Shown: positions 34,201-49,200 of the stretch, piece after piece
How positions within the stretch are numbered: the first letter of the stretch is position 1
Layout: every line of letters begins with the position of its first letter
Assembly: GCF_037042905.1 (NCBI RefSeq)
Contig: NC_087245.1
Location: 7,455,501-7,519,500 of the forward strand
DNA length: 64,000 nt
Source: Lytechinus pictus
Taxonomy: Eukaryota > Echinodermata > Echinoidea > Temnopleuroida > Toxopneustidae
Direction of reading: 5' to 3'
The notes under the pieces: model-generated
Told to the model about the DNA's origin: nothing
Seen by the model: only the letters and a program-made list of their open reading frames with translations
Database searches by the model: none
Position numbers and translations under genes: made by a program

Positions 34201-37200
34201 ATTCTTTGAAGTACCATCAGATTGCCTATGATAAACATACAACATATTTTGAAAGATGCTGTACTACATATAAAAGAAATATATTCAATGTTTTGTTCCA
34301 TCACAGGAGTTCAAGCATGAAGATGACACCTGTTACCTTGCTCATTGCTATCCGTTCACCTTCACTGATCTGTGTCAGCATTTAGATGATCTGATGGCTC
34401 AGCCAGAGAGACGCAAGACAATGAGAAGAGATGTTCTCTGTGAAAGCAGGGCTGGAAACAGTTGCTTCCTTCTCACTGTATCAAACTTCAGTGGTGAGGT
34501 TTACTTTTTATCATTTATGTTTAACCTATGTCAACATCTTTTATTGTTCAAGATTATTGCATCGATGTACAGGATCTAACGATTGGTACATGTAGTTTAT
34601 TTCTTGTAATGTTATATTGGAAAACTTAAGATTTCTTGTCCATGATGCGTGTCTGATTTAGGGAAACAAGTCTTACTGAGCATGAATAATGAGGAGAGTG
34701 CAGTCTTAAGGGATAGAAAACTCCTTGTCACGAGCTATCTTTATGAAATATAATGCTCCATATTGCTGTTTTGTATTGCTTATCCAATATTTTTTTACAA
34801 AGTAACATTTACAAGGATTTCTATAATATTTGCTCTTTTCAAAAATTGCATTGTACAGCAGCAAAAGAAAAATCTGTACATTGACTCTAAAACCCTTATT
34901 CGCATATTATTCTCATCACAACCCCCTTTTACACTCTTGTATGCTTTGTTTAGAACACCGTCCTAAGAAGGGTATTGTTGTAACAGCTAGGGTACATCCT
35001 GGTGAAACCAATGCTAGCTGGATGATGAGAGGACTTCTAGACTTCATCACTAGCTCAGATCCTGTTGCCAAGGTAATGTCTTACTTTGTCAGTTTACGTG
35101 TTCACGTTTCTTACCTCTCTTCCTTGTTTTATTTTCTTATTCAGAAAATAATCTTTCCTGTACTTCTGTTTATTTCACTTTTTATTCTTTGTCTTCTTGA
35201 TTTGATTTGTTACATGTCATGTTCCTAAGTTTTTAATAATATATTTTACATTGAATTCATGGTTATCCATTCGAAGTATCAATTGACAAGGGACATTCAG
35301 GGTGTCTATCCAAAATTTAGGGAACCAGGGCTATCAGGTGTTAAGTATGACAGAAGTATCCTGCTTTGTGTTAAAAGCTGTACTTTTGTATACCATGGTA
35401 AATTTTTATTCTAATTTTTGTGGGGTCATATATGAGTAGCTGAAGTGATTTCATGATAGGAATTAGAAAATATTCTTTACTAAATTTCTTTTTTTTCTTC
35501 AGTAGGATGAATATTTACCAATGTTATCATTTGACCTTGCATTGTCGGCCATATCTCTGTTCTCATGTTCCACCAACTTTTGTAATTGCTCAATGAGATT
35601 CAAGATTCAAAGTATTATCTGTAAAAAACTGTTATTTGGCCAGAGGACACTAGCGACTTGCCTTTTCAACTTAAGATGCAATTATACCATACATGTTAAC
35701 TGGTATGATCACTACAGGAGCTGAGAAAGTGTTACATCTTTAAGATCATCCCTATGCTGAATCCTGATGGTGTAATTGTTGGTAATTATCGATGCTCTCT
35801 GGCTGGTCGTGATCTCAATCGTAACTATCGTCATCCTAAGAAGGAATCATTCCCCACTGTATGGAATACAAAGCAAATGCTGGCAGATTTTGCTGAGGAA
35901 TGTGAGGTAGGATGGACTCTAATATGCTTGAAATTTCCTTTTTCTTTAGACTGTGAATAAATGGATTTGAAAAGCTCTTGTATAAGGACATGTGATTTTT
36001 ATTGATGAATTAAGTATGTAAGGCAATATTTCAACAATGTTTTTCATCACCTTTAGGACCAGTAAATTTTCATGATTTTTTTTAAACAGATAGAATCAAT
36101 AAATTGGTGTTAAAAACATTTAATAAATTGCTTCTTTTGGCGGTGGGTGGTCATTTTTTAAGTGTTAACTGACTTTTTTTATCATCTTATTCTCTTTTTT
36201 GTTGCTATCTCACCCCAGATCTGAGTGTGATGTGCCTAAATTACAAATTCAGTATGTAATTTTACTTTTTGGAAAATTGTGGTCTATATGTTTACATCTC
36301 GTTTCAGTTTGTCACATACTCTTGTTTTGTTCTATTACAGGAGATTTTAGTGTACTGTGATATGCATGGACACAGCAGAAAACATAATGTCTTCATTTAT
36401 GGATGTGATCCAGATAAACAAGAGCTGGATATGGCTGCCTTCCTGTGTCAAAGGTTGTTTCCTTGGTTACTCTCTCAGAAGGTAAGAATATGTTGTTTAG
36501 CAGTCTTTGAGTTCTTTTTGGTTATATTGGAATGAGAATTGTGAAAAATAAATTGTACCAATGATAAAACTTTTATATATTCTCTATTCATTATGTTGGA
36601 ATTTTATAAGTAGAGAATATAATGTTTGATAATATTTTAGTTCACTTTTGGTGTTTGCACAAGGTTATCTGATTTAAAGCTATTTACAAAGATAAAATGA
36701 ACTTTTTTTATTCATACATTGTACTAATTGATAACATTCATAAATTTGATTTAAGAAGCTCGAGCTTGAGCTTATGCATTGATAGTTTCATTGCGTATCC
36801 TCTGGAAAATTTCTTTGTAAATCCAACTATCATTATTGTATTTCTATGGAATTCTCTTGATCAGGCACCAGACAAGTTTTCATTTCGTGGTTGCAAGTTC
36901 CGAGTAAAGCGTTGCAAGGAGGCAACAGGACGGGTTGTGATGTGGAGGCAAATGGGTATCAGCAACAGCTTCACGTTGGAAGCAACATTCTGTGGCAGCA
37001 AGGATATTACCAGGTAAATTTGAATGTGGCAGCGAAAAGTACTTTGCCCCTCTTTTGTTGAGGCATCAATGAATGTAATAGGTGCTATCCCCCGAAATTT
37101 TGCTTTTAGCTTGGCAAAAGAGGGTCTGAAATGCAAATGCGGTTGATTTCTTTTTATTATTAAAGTACATGTACATATACGAAGCACAATTTATTTTATC

Positions 37201-40200
37201 AAAACAATATAAAACAAAGAATTCATTAATATATGTATGTAATCCATTTTCTTCTAGATTTGACATGACAGTGATTCTGTGTGTAGTAGTCACTTTGTTC
37301 CATTTCTAATGCTCTTATATTGTATTTCAGGGCATCTCATTGATTTCAAACCCTCTGAAGATATTCCAACCGCTGTGTGTATAACATGGTATTATCACTT
37401 TGTTCTTACTATTCACCAGTCATGCTCCAAGACACTTCAATCTTCAAGATTTCCAGGATCTTGGACGTCATTTCTGTGAGGCACTTCTGGTCTACCACCA
37501 AGCTCAGGAGAACACTAGGTAAGCCTGGAAAATAAATCAGACAATCAAGAGTCTCATTATAACCTAATATCTTCAGCTGAAATTTAAGAATGTGTAAATG
37601 AGGACAGATACAATCACAAACAAAAATAGACAGGACAGCTGCAAAGATCATAGCATTTCTCATGAATGATTTTTTTTTCCTCTCTCATTAACAATTTAAT
37701 AGTGTATTATGTTTAAGAATGTATTATGTTTTGCTGAATTTCTATCTATTATATTTCCATTGTTGTTTACTTTTTTGAAGTGCCTTGAGCACCGAAGGTG
37801 GACCTGTGCACCAGATAACTAGCTGCTATTGTATTTATTACTCTACAAAAATAAATTGTGTTTGTGTAATTTAAATAACTAAAACATGGTTTCACTGCCT
37901 CCCAAAACAATCAACATACTTCATAAACATGTATTTTCATTTCCCAGTCTGCATTCTGAATTGATTCTTGAGTTGACGAAGGAGATCACCCATCATATTC
38001 TTCTCAGCCGTGGTTTACTGCCACCAAACATGCCTTTCCCTGATCTATCATCTCTCAAAGATGTCAAACAAGGTGGGTTCGACTGATGTAGCAATCTGCT
38101 TTTGTTCTCTTTCAGACATACACAACTCTATGATTTATACAGTGCTTCATATAATGAATGAGGGGCGAGAATAGATATACTTCAAGTGGACAATTTCATC
38201 ACATTATGTGTCTTGGTATTTCAGTTATAACATGTGGTGAAGCATTACATCTTGTTTTCTTTTCCTGGTATGCTAACATAGTGTCTATAATACTATGTTA
38301 GTTATATGTTCATGTATATTTATTTCTATGATATTGACTTGAGAAAAAGCATATTGGAGTACATCAGTATTTATCATTGAATCATCATTATGTAATAATA
38401 CCTCTCTCTTCTTTATCATCATCTATATGTTGCATTGTCATTGATCTTTTATATTTGTCATTCTAGGACAAAAATCCAAGAAGCATGGTGGGTCCAAGGC
38501 AGACCAGGATGGATCTGAATGGGCTGGGTTAGACAAGAGGACTAAGTCTAAGCTAGCTGCTCTGAAGGTAATAGACACCTTGAGTTCAGAGACCATACAA
38601 GGATGCTATGACCTTCTCGCTGACCTTCACATCAACAAGGAATTTGCAGAATCAGAGTAAGTCTTATGAAACTAGTAAAGTTATCATAGTAATAAACGCT
38701 GAATTTATCAATTGATTTTCCAGGGGAAAAAATGCACAATTATTTAATACTCCGGCTTTACGCATGTATGTATATAGTGCTATCTGTTTAGATGTAATCA
38801 CTTCCAAGGTACACTATCATTACCCCTGCTAGTAAACTATAATACACAGTACTAACTAGCTGCAACTTAAGAAACTTAACATGATACATGATGGATTATT
38901 GAAGAAAAAATATCACTTCATTTCAACCCCCCTTTTTTTTTGCTTTCAGATTTTTTGATTGCCCAATTTTATAAACCCATTGTGACTCAATGCTCACTGT
39001 ATTGTTGAAGGCAATCAATGCTAATATGTTTTATAAAACAGATTCTTGCTGTGATCATGTAAGAACAAACATAGCTTATTGAATCCAGTTTAAAAAAAAA
39101 AAAAAATAATAAAGAGCGAATGAGTAGTTGCACTGTTCTTCATAATTCCTCTATGAATTTTGTGATTTTTTTTTTAGCACAAGTGACAGTGACAGTGCAT
39201 CTGAATCTGAGCTTCCCAAAGGACAGAACGATGATGATGATGAAGATAAAGTGAGGAAAAAGAAGAGGAAGAAGAAGTTGAAAGGTAGATCAAAAAGTGA
39301 AGAGGTGAGCTGGGGGTACAGTGTATACATGTGACAGTAATGCTAATTAATAATGATTATAATGATAATAAATACACAGATTAACAATTGAATGAAATGA
39401 AAAATGTTTGAATGAAATAGATGATAAAGAGAAAATTATTTAGATGAATTTAATAAATTAATGGACATTTGCAATATCAACTGACATTTGTAAGATATTC
39501 AAACCTCTCAAGATTGAATACTCAAGTTGCAATTGTAAAATAGTAATAAAGAAAGCAATCTTTTACGTGCAACATTGAATTATATGTAGACTCTACTGAG
39601 CATGTTCTACCTGAGTATTTTCTTTAAAAATGTTTGAAGGAAAAGTGTTTGGACATTTCATAGCATAGCATGCATCATATTGCTCTGAATATATATATAT
39701 ATACAAATATTTACCAGATTATGTTTTTAAATATATGAATTTATTTTTGTACAGGGACCCGCACCAGATATGAATGCAGATGAGCAATCTAAGAAGAAGG
39801 TAAGGTTTACGATACCTTTCCTAGGTTTTATCTGTTTTATTTCTCCTGCTCATGATCTACTGACAGATATTTTCATGTTTGTTTAATTTCTTTAGTGTTT
39901 AATTCTAGAATTCTGAAATGTTTTACTTTGAAATATAGTTTCAGAAAACTGTAGAATTAGTTGTGACTAATTTACTGGAAAGAATAGTGAAGCAGTGATA
40001 GTGTCTTTCCCAGTCTAGTACTGTGTTCCATGTAGTTACTGTTAAATGTTTTAGTAGGATTTTAGTTTCTAAGTTTCTAATGTATATGTAAATGATGAAT
40101 TAACGAATATAAGAAGATCAGAATGAATCATTATAGATTTAGTTTAGGATAATTGCTTGTATGTCATTGTCACAGATATATGTTTTTCAGTTGCAAGAAT

Positions 40201-43200
40201 AGTTAAACATTCTTTACCATCTGCAAACCCAAAGTATCTTTTAAGATCCATAAATTACCCATAAGAATAGAAAAGATAAAAATTCAAGGGCTTTTTCATT
40301 AAAGAATTTGATATTAGAGATTGATGTACTGTCTGTATATAATTTTATAAATGAAGGAATATCGGAGGGTAACATTTCAGGAGTAATAAATGGAACCAAA
40401 TTAATGTAAAGTACAATCTAAGATGAATGTTTATCTGTAATTAGTGTTGTAGAAGTGATTATTTGATCTTTGTTTTCCCTCTTTAATTCTCAGTAGCAAG
40501 TTAGGCTGTAGATCTTGTGTTGTAATTAGTTTTTATTTTTCCATTTCTGCTTTCAGTGACTAAAATTAGGCCATGATCTAGTTTCCCTTATTGTAACCAT
40601 TCTGTTTAGTAAGCTGTAAAGGTGTTATCCTGTACATAGTATTGATACACCAAACATTATATAAAGTGTACAGTAAAACCTTGCATTTGTCAACCTTACC
40701 AATGTAAAAATTCAGCCAATGTCAAAGCTTCTTACACAACCTATCTCATAAATTACTTATTAGTGCTTTTAAGTCACATAACTCAGATTTAGTCAAAGCT
40801 ATTTTTCAGGGGCATGTTTTCATGATTAGCTACCATAGTAACAGGACTCGACAGCAACTAAAAAACAGAGTTTGCTTGTTAGTCACAGTAATGGCAAAGT
40901 ATCCATCATTTTTTTTTCATAACAGTCCCTTGTTCCAGCTGATTTAATTCAATTTAACTAAATAACTAATTCTTTCAAACATTTGACATTGAAAATTAAA
41001 GCAAAATACTGCTTTTCAAGGAGAATAAACACTCATTGATTTTTTGAAGCAGAGGAAGGGTGGAGGTTGACAAAATTCTTGTTCTCATTTAATAGTAATT
41101 TTATTAAATGAAACTTATCATGGGCTTGTTTATATCAATGCACCAAGTGCTGTTTTACATGTACACTATGATGATTGATATGTAAATTGATCACTGATTT
41201 AATGCTGCGAGACAGAGAGGCACATCATCTTTGAAAAGAGCCCTTGCGACAAGAGGAAAGAAGAGACCAGTACCGGTAGAAGATAGGAAAGAAGAGACGA
41301 GTGATGGTGTATCGTTGATCGATGCTCCTTATAATCCCTCAGACTCTTGCAGTAGTCAGGTGTGTTTGTTAAATCCATCCCTACATACTTCCCTCAGCAT
41401 CGGTTGCCATGGTTACTGTGGAGCACATCATCTCTTTCTAGGATCACTTTATTCACCTCTGTTCTTCAGTAAAACCCTTTTGTAGTTTAGTCCTGTTCCA
41501 CTTTTATAATGTTGATACCAGTGATTGAATACTTGTCCAAGAAGAATATTGAGGAGCCATTGATGGCTTTGAAGGAATCTTATCAGTCACATGGGAGTAT
41601 TCAGTAAAGTGTCTTGCCAGCCTCGGTGATCAGCTGCCAACTAATTTTCCAAGCTATAAAATATATTGCTTTTGATTGACCAAGAAGATATGTGACAGTT
41701 ATGATCTCTGATTCTAGAGAAAATTTCCCCTGTAGCTGTATATTTGGCAATTTTAAAACCAGTAACATATTGAATAGCAATGCCATAGCCTTGAGCCATG
41801 AAAGGCTTCACAAGTTCACCAAATTCATTAAGTTTATACTGTTTTTTAATATTCCAAGTATCCTCAGCAGTCGTCATTTATGGTATGCTTCTGAAGATAT
41901 TTTATATTCTACCTTATTTGAAAAGGGCAAGTGTTGATTTTACACCCATAAATTCACTGGTATAAACACAACATTCACAGTTTATGGTTACCAAATATAC
42001 ACTGATCATGTAGATAAGATAGTAGTTTCTAGCTCTCATCCTCACTTGATCACTCCTGTTTGAGACAATGGTAGAATTAGGTGTTTGGCTGTATAAATTA
42101 ATTAGAAGCACAACACAATACCTCCAATATGTCAATGAGAGAACTCTACACTATCAATTCCTGGATTCTGTGGTGGTTTTGAATAGGTTAAACATACATT
42201 CACTCAGACAAGAAAGACTACTCCACCCATCTGCATTATTTTGTGTAATATCTCTCTGCATTGAAACTATCACTAAATTCTGTATAGTTTTTAGTGTGTA
42301 TTATAGTATTTTCAGATAGAAGTATAAGCTAATATCAGGGGTTGTCTGATTCTAGTGGTAGTTTTTTTTTCTTATTTTTTACATAGGCACTCCCTTAAAG
42401 AAGGTCTTTTTAGTTCAATTGGACTAGCTAGGGCTTGTTCTCATTGCAAATGCTTCCTTATAAAGTCTTCCCTTGAATATTTGGAGGAGCCATGGTGTAG
42501 TGGTTCTGACTCTCGCCTTGTAAACGGAGGGTCGTGTGTTCGAATACCACCACGGTCTGGTGTCCTTTGGCAAGGTGTTAATCCACACTTTGCCACTCTC
42601 GACCCAGGTGCTAAATGAGTACCCGGTAGGATGTGAAAGTCATTGTAGCTTGTCCAGTACTGTGTGTGCCTCACTGGCAACTGACTGGAATACTCCCCAG
42701 GGAGTGGAGGATGTGCACACATTGTGCGCGGGAATGACTGATTTAATCCGATGACCGGGGTAATAATATATCTGTAAAGCGCAATAGACACGTCATCCCG
42801 ATGTATATATTAAGCGCTATATAAAAGCGGATTATTATTATTGATATGAAAAACATACTTAATTGACAATTCCATCAAAAAAGGAATGACATCAGTGTGA
42901 ACAAGCCCAAACCCACAATTCTCCCCTTCTCTCTCATCCTCTCTTCTCCTCTCGTATCCCTCCTTTTTCCTTCCACCTAATTCAGAGGTTGGTTCGTAGA
43001 CGTATGTGGAATAATCCCACATTCATTCAGTCGTGGGTATCTGATGCCATTGAGGAGAATGCAGAGAAGACAAATAAACTAGACTCAGTCACTCCTTCTT
43101 ATAGAGCCATGTCTAGATTACAGGTTTGAAGACAATTTTTCAACTTTAGATTTTGTGAAGCTGCCTTTGTGATGCTGACATTTTTTTTAAATGGTTTGCT

Positions 43201-46200
43201 CCCATCCTTGCATTGCTGTGATTTTGCAATGTGGTGATACAGTGATCAAGAAAGATTGCGTTGAGATAAATGATTTGCAGTTTTGATCCATATTGAAATT
43301 TTAGATTACATCCAAATGGGTCTCATCAGTGCTTTGGTCATTTTGAAAATTCTAAGCTATTCATCAATTTCATGTGACCTACATATTTATGTCTATGCAT
43401 ATTTTAAACTAAATTTTATTATGATGTCAAGATTTAACCATAGAGAAAAGAAGATATTTTCTAAAAAGTTTTGTTAGTGAATTATTACTGTCTTCCAAAT
43501 TTGATTATTGATAATATTGGTCTTCTGTTTCACCACTTTGTGATATCTCAATCAGCTTAGGGTTGGTTCCTGGATATATTCTTTCTTTCTGATGCTATAT
43601 GACTTTTCTTTAGGGTGAAAGGAATGCTCTTGTATTTTTCATCTTTTCTTAAATCATACTGTGTTAAACTACAGGGTTCTTTTTGTTCTGATGGCCTTCT
43701 TTTGTTCTGATGGCCTTCTTCACTTCGAATATTTGATTTCTTTTCTATTGGCTTTTAATGAGCTGCGCCTTGATAAAAATTTGCCTCTTATTCTGATCTA
43801 TATTGAACTTTTCATCTCCTGACTGAAACCTGCTTCTGCCCTTGTTATCCTTTCCTCTTTATAATGAAAATTTTACAGAAAGGCAGCAAATGATTCAAAA
43901 TTTTCACGCTATTTTCACCTTATATCCTTATGCTTTGCATCAAGCTTTTCTTAGAATTTTCCCTTGCAGAGACTTCCCCTTTTCCTTTTTGCTGTGTGTT
44001 TTGTTTGCTCTCCATTCTTTTGCACATACTGGAATCGGAAAAAAAAATAATTCACTGAATAAATGGTGTAAGGTATATACAGAAAAATATGAGCTTAAAA
44101 CGGAATTTAGCTTTATTCAAATTCTGTTCAAGTGTGAGCATTGATGGATGGGTCATGTATTATATCTTTGTCAATTTCATGAGTATTTCTTTACTTTATT
44201 GACAAAGGAAATACCATTTGTGGCACAATACACTCTGAATATGAGGTGGTTGGATTATGGATTTATATCTCCTATTGATTTAAGTACATGTGTATACTTG
44301 AAATAATTAAGTGACAGTAATGAATGAAAGTTCTTTAAATAAATTCATTTAAAATGAACTTTGGAAACTTGTATTAATCTTTTAAAGATTGCCTTATTCA
44401 ATATAATGTATTTTCCATTTCCACTATTGCTACCATGGATACTGACCTCTTGTAATGATAGGATGCTAAAAAGCACCTTGCTATAACCTTGAAATCCGAG
44501 GATGAATCAAAGTCATCCCACCAACCCCAAGACTGCAATGCTTTCCCCATTGAAGCCAGACAGTATGATCTACTACCAATCCATGACACCAGGGTTCTAG
44601 CGAGCGCTACCAATGCAAGACTGAAGGGTCTCTACATGGACACGAGGCCCTTTCATGGTAACTACCATGGCAAGAGTAGATCAGGGTTCACAGGCAAGAA
44701 GCTACCTCAACTGTACGGTCGTGAGGGAACATCCACCCTCTATCGTCTCATCAAACCAAAGACAATGGAAGTACCACATAGATTAGGCCAGGAGAGATGT
44801 GTGACGGAGCTAGGAGAAGCTAACCAGTATGTGGTGTATGGACCAGAAGAATCAGATGAGAATGTAGAGGATCCTTTTATCATATCTTGACACGTCGAGT
44901 GGTGTGGATTTGCACTGAGTGATCTAGCATGGGCTAACAACAATCACTTTCAAGAATTTGTAGTCTTCACATTGGATTCCTTATCACCACATTCCCTTAA
45001 GATTTTGAGGGTAGTCTATGGTCTTCAAAGGATTCATAGGCCAGTTCCACCTGAATCGTTCTGTAGCAGTACATATTGTGCAAGATGACATTTCAGGATG
45101 ATTTTCAAATGTTGAAGTAATCATTACATAACCATTTAAGATTGTTTATCCTTTCTGATACCTGTTGCTACTTATGGGGTTTTTTTTTTTGCATAAGATA
45201 CATCAAATAGTTTGTTTTGTAGGTTGTCATTTCATTCAAGATTTATAAAGTTTAGTCTTGTTTAGAATGATGAAAACAAAATTATTTGAAAATTACTGTT
45301 TTACTTGCTTTTGGCTTTTTTTTTTATAGTTAATGACAAGTTTATAGGAAATTCAGATAATATGTGTTCTGTATCAATTAATAAGATAATGTGTGATTGA
45401 TCTGTATATTTTTATTAGAAGGTCTACATGACATATTTTAGACTGTTCATTAGAAAATCATTTTGAAACGTCATTCCACATTACTGTGAATCATGCACAT
45501 GTACAAAAAAAGTGGTTTAATGTTTAGTTAGTTCAAAGTGGTAACCACTGCATGATTATCGATCTGAACTCACATAAGGGGCCTGTTTCATAAAGGACTT
45601 ACAACTACTGTAACTTTGCCATTATGGCAACTACCATGGTAACAGGGCTCAGCAGCCAATCATAATCAAGGTTTCCATGCTATTTGCCATAATAGCAAGT
45701 TACCATAGTTGTATCTCTTTATGAAATGGGCCCCTGATCTTTTTTTTTGCAGACACTATAAAAAAGATCTTGTATGTAGCCACATGCAAAGTGATCCATA
45801 TTAAATAAATTCATCAGGTACTCAAATATAAATCTATCAACAAAGATTGCTTAGCTGGGAACCAGTCACAATAGTGAGGGTACCCTTATTGGCTTAAAAC
45901 AGAAATCAGATTATTTCAGGTGGTACTGGCCTTGCAGATTACACAGTCTTAGCACATTCTAGTCACTCAAGTCTATCTTCACTTTAAAGGTTAACAAGAC
46001 TCATCCTTTTCTATTTCCAAAGTAATAGTTTATTGATAATGATATTGAGTGATGTTTATACTGTAATTTTAGTAGTTGACAAGTGCAGAAATATTAGGGA
46101 GGCAAGACAAGTTTTGTCATTGACACATATCTAGTGAATAGATGATTTTGATTGACTACTGCGGATATTAACAGATCTTAACAGACCATTGATTCCATCA

Positions 46201-49200
46201 TGTTTTGTGACATATTGAATATAAAAAGTGGAAATGTAGAACTTTGTCATGAATAGACATGCATCACTGCTGTACGTCTTTCCGATGCACTTAAGTTTGT
46301 GTGGAAGTAGAATTGCACAATGAACACTATTTACCAGTACATACATCATACATTCATACATAGTATGCATACGTACATAAATGAGTTTTTTGCACTGTTA
46401 AAGATGATATCTTTGAATTGTAATGGAAAATTATAAAGTCCAACACATTATGCACATGCAGTATGATTGCACAAATACTCATCTACATGTATAACATCAC
46501 TTTATTAAAAAAAAAAACATGACAAAAGTAAAGCTCCATATATACAACATTGGGTTCCAGTTTGAAAGAGCATTGATTTTAACCAGATTGATCACTAATA
46601 ATACTAATTATTAATTTTTGAAATTGTTTAGATTTATTTATACAGGTTACTAAAATGATAAATTGCTGCTGTTCATAAAAGATAGTTGATTTATTGATCA
46701 GTAGGCCTATAGCAAGCAACTTTCTGAAATGCAAACAGATAAAAAGGCAATGAAACGTTTCTTGCAGATTATTCAATGACAGTACTGTAGCTTTATCAAG
46801 AACATCAAATTTCTTGCTGCTGTATACAATTTAAACCAATTCACAAGAAGCTTTATCCATAGCTCAATTCTTATGCTCACTTTGATGCACTCAAACTGCA
46901 ATTTGCAATATGTTGCCTGTTTCAATGTATCTACATACCTACTAATGTGTTATAACTTATATTCAGACTAATGTGTGTGAAACGCTGATATAAATGTGTA
47001 CTGTATGTGATCCGTTGCAGAAAGATTTGCAATCATATTTTGTTCTAAAAATCCACAGCAACTTGATTTTGCAAAAATCAGAAATGAGTATTTATGATCT
47101 TTGATATATTTTGCCATTACGTTTAAACTCGAGCGTAAAAGTATTTCTGCATTTAGCCCTTTTTCTACAAAGCCAGGCAGATTATGGCCAATAAGTTGCA
47201 AAACAGATTTTGTTCATGACAATTAACTAAATGAGGAAAAAAATACTATTTAATTTTTGTCAATTTGTGCTTTTTTTCTGGATATGGGGCCTGTTGGAGA
47301 AAAAGATTACAATTCCCAAAAAATTAAACTTGTCTTGATTGCGTTTGATTTTTTTATATATAGTTCTGTCTGCAATGGGACACAAGTCACATATAATGCA
47401 TTATGAAAAAGAATTATATTTTGTATGTATGTTTTTTTCTTTTGCTTCTCTTCATTTGATGCTCATCATACATATATCATTGGTAAGGAATGTATATGAA
47501 AGAAAGCAACACTATGTTCATTTGTATTTTTTTCATGTGTGATTGTTATTATAAGGCAGATGATTATGCGTGTTTGACAATTTTCTTTTCAAATGTATTT
47601 TTTTTAATGAAAGAAGAAAGTTGTTGTACTTTAGATATTTTTTCCTCTTTGCCAAAGCCTTTATTTATCATACTACATATTTAAGCAAGTGTGTCATTGA
47701 AATGAAATTAACTTTTTGGAAAGTGGCTATTGTTCATAAGTGTGCATGATTTAATAATTTGGACCATATGCAAGCGTGGAGGGGATTTGACCAAAAAATA
47801 ACTGTTCTTCTTTCTTGATTTATTTCCCATTATTATTCTTGTCTAAAGGCAGGCTTTATGTATTTCATGTTTATTTACCTTTTTTTCAATTCTGATTTGT
47901 GTTTGTATGATATTTCTCTGCCTTTGCCTACAGACTTTCCGAATTGGTAAATGCACACAGGCCGTCAAGAAATACCCTCCATTTGTTAACCGGTACGCCA
48001 AACGTTCTAATCATGGTATCCCAATGTTTTCTCAAGAGAGAATACAAGAAAGAGCTAAGGTAAGTTGGAGCTACTTCTTAAAGAACAGTCATTGGTCTTC
48101 TTTGCTTATTTGCTTTTTATCTCATTTGATGTGCATGCGCTTTATAAATCATGTATACTTTTCACTTGAGTAGGGGCCATGTCTCTGTAAGTATTGGTCT
48201 CTAATCCAGTGGTTGAAATCAAGTTGATATTTGTCATCTTTGGGTGGGAATGTGCATTAGTTAAAATGAGAGTTTTCTTGGAGCTTCATATGTATGTAGT
48301 CTGTCCTGCACTATGTGTTTTTGTATGGATCTTGCAAGGAATATTAATTTTTAATTACATGTTGATGTCAAATGGTGTTGGTAATATAACTTTCTATATA
48401 GATAATATAAAAGTATAAGATGAATCAAATCAGCAATGCATAAAATCATGTTAAATCAGTGAAATGGAACAATGTGATAAAGTGGGAAAAAACAAACCAA
48501 ATGTATGAAGTGCCATTGAAATTAACCCAACCCAACCCCCAATATATATACACTATATACATGTATATATATATTTTTTTTTTAACTGCCGAAGTGATTG
48601 ATTCAATTTAGAAAAAAAAAATGTTGAATAATAATTGCTCTGAATTATATTGTGGAAACCGACAACTCCTTTTTGATAACTTTGTTTGTACCGTTTCGTC
48701 TCTATAATTTCTTCAACAAGCAGCATGAAATATATTTTTATAATATTAAGCAAATAAGTTTGTGTGGATTATTTTCCCAAGTTTTGTTCATCCTATAACA
48801 TCATCCAATAACTAATGGGATTCCATTTTTTTCTAATTCCTTCTCCAATCCAAAATACTTCACTTGCTGTTTCCCTTGCAACCATTTGATATGAAATTCA
48901 TATATCACCATTACGATCATATTGTGTGATATTTCCCCTGATACTATGGGAATGCTTTCAAATCTACCACGTGGGTAAATGCTTGAATGGCTCTTACTCC
49001 TGCTTCCTTTGCCTTTCATAATCATTCTCCATGAAAATGTTTCATATGGCACCTCATCATCAACCCCCTTGCCCACCGATCCCAACCATAATGTATTACC
49101 CCTGATTACTGGTTGATTCCCAATGGTTTCCTGTGGTACTATTCCTATCAATCTCCATCATCTCCACCAATGCCATCAACATACCCACCATCATCATCCA

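Larger units (their letters stand above)
44891..45809 (+). other. 3' untranslated region of the short form
   Basis: Runs from the stop codon to the first AATAAA (45804-45809). It contains a small fold-back element at 45578-45735, so part of the tail would be transposon-derived and able to form a hairpin. The exact cleavage site is unknown. Confidence 0.5.

Noticed and set aside
37331..37388. Possible extra exon (GGCATCTCATTG... to ATG|GTATTA) between exons 13 and 14
   Set aside because: It is 58 nt. Entering in phase 2 from exon 13 it hits TGA after four codons, and it would break the phase to exon 14. Direct joining of exons 13 and 14 gives the family's normal length.
48801..49151. 116-codon minus-strand open frame
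   Set aside because: It overlaps the CCA-rich intronic stretch before the 49312 exon, has no splice-compatible neighbours on that strand and no recognisable motif.
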